DNA from: Histomonas meleagridis
Lineage: Eukaryota > Parabasalia > Tritrichomonadida > Dientamoebidae
Direction of reading: 5' to 3'
NCBI GenBank assembly: GCA_020186115.1
Contig: WSYJ01000060.1
Coordinates: 1,426,001 to 1,490,000 of the forward strand
DNA length: 64,000 bases
Part shown: positions 62,135 through 64,000 of the stretch, piece after piece
Layout of the letters: every line of letters begins with the position of its first letter
Position numbering within the stretch: position 1 is the stretch's first letter
Position numbers and translations under genes: made by a program
Notes under the pieces: model-generated
Told to the model about the DNA's origin: nothing
Database searches by the model: none
What the model saw: only the letters and a program-made list of their open reading frames with translations

Positions 62135-62400
62135 AAAACGAAGTAACGTTTTTAAACTAAAATTTTCAAAATTTTTTGCATATTTAACATCGGTGTGAAC
62201 GAAATTTGTTATAATAATGGCACAATTCGATTTACGTTTTTGGAATGAAAAGAATATTTTGGTCAAAATATCGTTGCTACTTCCGACGATCGGTTTGATG
62301 AACCTCTTCTCACAAAAAGTTTCATCGTTCTTCTCATTTACAGAATCCAAAATTTTTGGATCAAAACCGTTGATAAATTTGTCAAATTGACAAAATCCAC
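62135..62400. other. Intergenic between CCT4 and the repeat protein
   Basis: Nothing clear. Confidence 0.5.
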
Positions 62401-63874
62401 ATGTTTTTCGCCTTTTTTGCCTTAAATTGTTTTGTTCAAAGCAAAATCGAAGTAGTAAAAGGTTCACACACAAAATCAGTCCCTATTGCAATTTCTAAGG
62501 AAGCTATATTCGATGAATCCTTTGTTCAATACCGTCAACCAAATAAGTTTAATTTTAAAATTTTAAAACGTATAAACAAAAGTTCGAAGGTGGCAAAAAT
62601 AAGTCCAGTTAAACTTCCTATGCAGATAATCTATGAATTCAAAACAGAGGATTCTTTGGATGATTTAAGAGTCAAAAGCAAAAACTCGCTTAAATCAATT
62701 TCTTTGAAGCCCAAGCTCAAAAGAATTTCAGCCAAAAATTCCAACGAAAACCTACGTGCACCATCCATCAAACCTTCCATAGTAAGCCGTAGTATCATTA
62801 AAACGGGAAAAGTTATCATACCAATATGGTCAGCTGAAGGTTTAAGAAACGAAGACGACACGACCCCACAGCGACCAGCTTCAAGCAGAAGCAATTTCAA
62901 GCAAGACGGAGACCCATTATCAATAAGTGTAGTTCAAGCTGAGACAGGTTCTGCAGCCAAAGGGTCATTTTCTTTTTTAAGGGGCAATAACAGTCAGATC
63001 CGTTTTCATCCAATTTTTAGGCGCACGCCCAAAGAAGAAATTAATGATATCTCTGAATCATTACGTAATTCAAAAACGAACATTCAACACATTCACAAAA
63101 AAATTATGAAAATATACTCAAAAGTCGAATCCTCAGCTCCTGTAAAAGGAAGTGTTAAGCCTACATCTGCCTTGCCTGGATTAAAAAATGAAGACAATGA
63201 AATTATTTTTAGAATATCAAATAGAACCTTTAAAATAAAATTAAATAGAATAGCTACAACTGCAATTAAAACGGAGAGAACGTCGAAGGTTATAGATTCT
63301 TTTACTGATTTAAGAAACGAAGACAATGAAAATATTTTTAGAATGTCAAATAGAACCCTTAAAAAAACAATTAAACCTGTAGGTAAAGTTGCAATTATAA
63401 CAATACGATTTCCAATAATTACAGATTCTTTTCATGATTTAAGAAACGAAGACAAAGAAAATATTTTTAGAATATCAAATAGAATCTTTAAAAAACCTGT
63501 AAAAAGAAAAGTTAAAAGTGTAATTAAAACAATGCGATCGCCAATAATTACAGATTCTTTTCATGGTTTAAGAAACGAAGACGAAAATATTTTTGGAATA
63601 TCAAATAGAATCTTTAAAAAAACATATAAACCTGTAAATAGAAAATTTAAAAGTGTAATTAAAACAATGCGATCGCCAATAATTACAGATTCTTTTCCTG
63701 GTTTAAGAAATGAAGAAAAAGAAAACTCAAAAATCTGATGCAACTTCGCCAAGTGCTTTCTCTTGTTTAAGGAACAAAACATATTTCAAATACATCAAAA
63801 TATCGGGAATTGATACCCCGGTAAAAGTTATTATTGATACAACTCCACAACATACACTTAAATTAAAAAAATAA
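62401..63874 (+). CDS. Basic repeat protein with signal-like N-terminus, frameshifted near its end
   Basis: ATG 62401 opens 445 codons to a TGA at 63736. The first ~15 residues are hydrophobic (MFFAFFALNCFVQS) like a signal peptide. The body is very basic. From ~255 there are four to five repeats of ~42 residues with the block LRNEDxENIFRxSNRxFKK, a basic stretch, and IITDSFxGLRNE. After the stop, a +1 frame reads SDATSPSAFSCLRNKTYFKY... to a TAA at 63872-63874, and its SAFSCLRN matches the repeat pattern, so the true gene probably ends there and a base is missing or extra in A5 runs at 63716-63733. Function unknown. Confidence 0.6.
63165..63735 (+). repeat. ~130-bp coding tandem repeat
   Basis: Four to five units of ~126-132 bp, each with TTAAGAAACGAAGACAATGA-like starts and AATATTTTTAGAATATCAAA in the middle; very similar to each other at the 3' end, suggesting recent expansion. 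Confidence 0.8.
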
Positions 63875-64000
63875 TTGAATTCAGAAAACGAGAATTAATG
63901 GATAAGTCATTAAATCGATCAAATAATGAAGAATAATAAAAGTGAAGTCTATGTAATTTTTTTATGATTACAGTTTCATTAAATGAGAAAATTCAAGATT
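63875..64000. other. Window end, no gene seen
   Basis: AT-rich. Confidence 0.5.

Noticed and set aside
1-64000. tRNA, rRNA or CRISPR arrays
   Set aside because: No cloverleaf, conserved rRNA block or regular short-spacer repeat was seen on either strand; the 170-bp repeats are coding-type.

Overview
This window is eukaryotic nuclear DNA, AT-rich and moderately gene-dense, most likely from a parabasalid (trichomonad; Tritrichomonas or Trichomonas-like). The lineage evidence is: an initiator-binding-domain (IBD) protein at 12.3 kb, a family described from trichomonads; saposin-like (SAPLIP) and NTYTQS-repeat surface proteins; a large, decaying family of DUF3447/ankyrin genes; intron-poor large genes with very short 5' leaders; and many stop codons running directly into TAAA (e.g. 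ends at 720, 17273, 28760, 32887, 33782, 44906), as reported for trichomonad stop/poly(A) signals. The species cannot be fixed from the sequence alone.

Layout. 0-8 kb: the end of an ADP-ribosylglycohydrolase, an inverted-repeat (MITE-like) element, a Rab GTPase, and three broken DUF3447/ankyrin copies. 8.4-13.1 kb: a two-domain saposin-like protein, a 3-kb gene-poor stretch, and the IBD transcription factor. 13.3-17.3 kb: a MULE DNA transposon with perfect 76-bp terminal inverted repeats, sitting 24 bp upstream of a thioredoxin-like/zinc-finger gene. 17.8-28.8 kb: a housekeeping block for membrane traffic (PX protein, CHMP7-like ESCRT-III, an armadillo-like protein, a GT61-like glycosyltransferase, and a 2051-aa spatacsin homologue). 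29-33 kb: a repeat copy, then a surface receptor-like protein behind a truncated tandem copy of its own tail. 33.5-35.9 kb: dynein light chain LC8, an Lcp5/neuroguidin-type ribosome-biogenesis protein, and a UBFD1-like protein. 36.3-44.1 kb: two better-preserved DUF3447/ankyrin genes with periodic arrays, separated by decayed DNA. 44.2-51 kb: a coiled-coil protein, a VPS9-domain protein, an integrase-type transposon with a 15-bp target duplication, and a metallo-beta-lactamase. 51.7-64 kb: a 1539-aa coiled-coil protein, a FANCJ-type helicase, CCT4, and a secreted-looking repeat protein with a frameshift.

The most unusual signal is in the DUF3447/ankyrin arrays. Three well-preserved arrays (about 5-6.6, 36.4-37.3 and 43.3-44.0 kb), and two surviving units at 2.6-2.8 kb, show the same period of 170 bp, close to exact throughout. 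Each unit is about 99 nt coding one 33-residue ankyrin repeat plus about 71 nt of AT-rich intervening sequence. As 170 is not a multiple of 3, these units can only make protein if the intervening pieces are removed, yet they lack the usual trichomonad intron ends. Other strong leads are a canonical -1 slippery heptamer exactly where the MULE transposase ORF breaks, an integrase transposon with unusually long target duplications and internal hairpins, ACCGTT-type (Myb-like) promoter palindromes, and a GC-rich zinc-binding tail on the helicase gene. Many copies are frameshifted at A-runs, so assembly error must be kept in mind.
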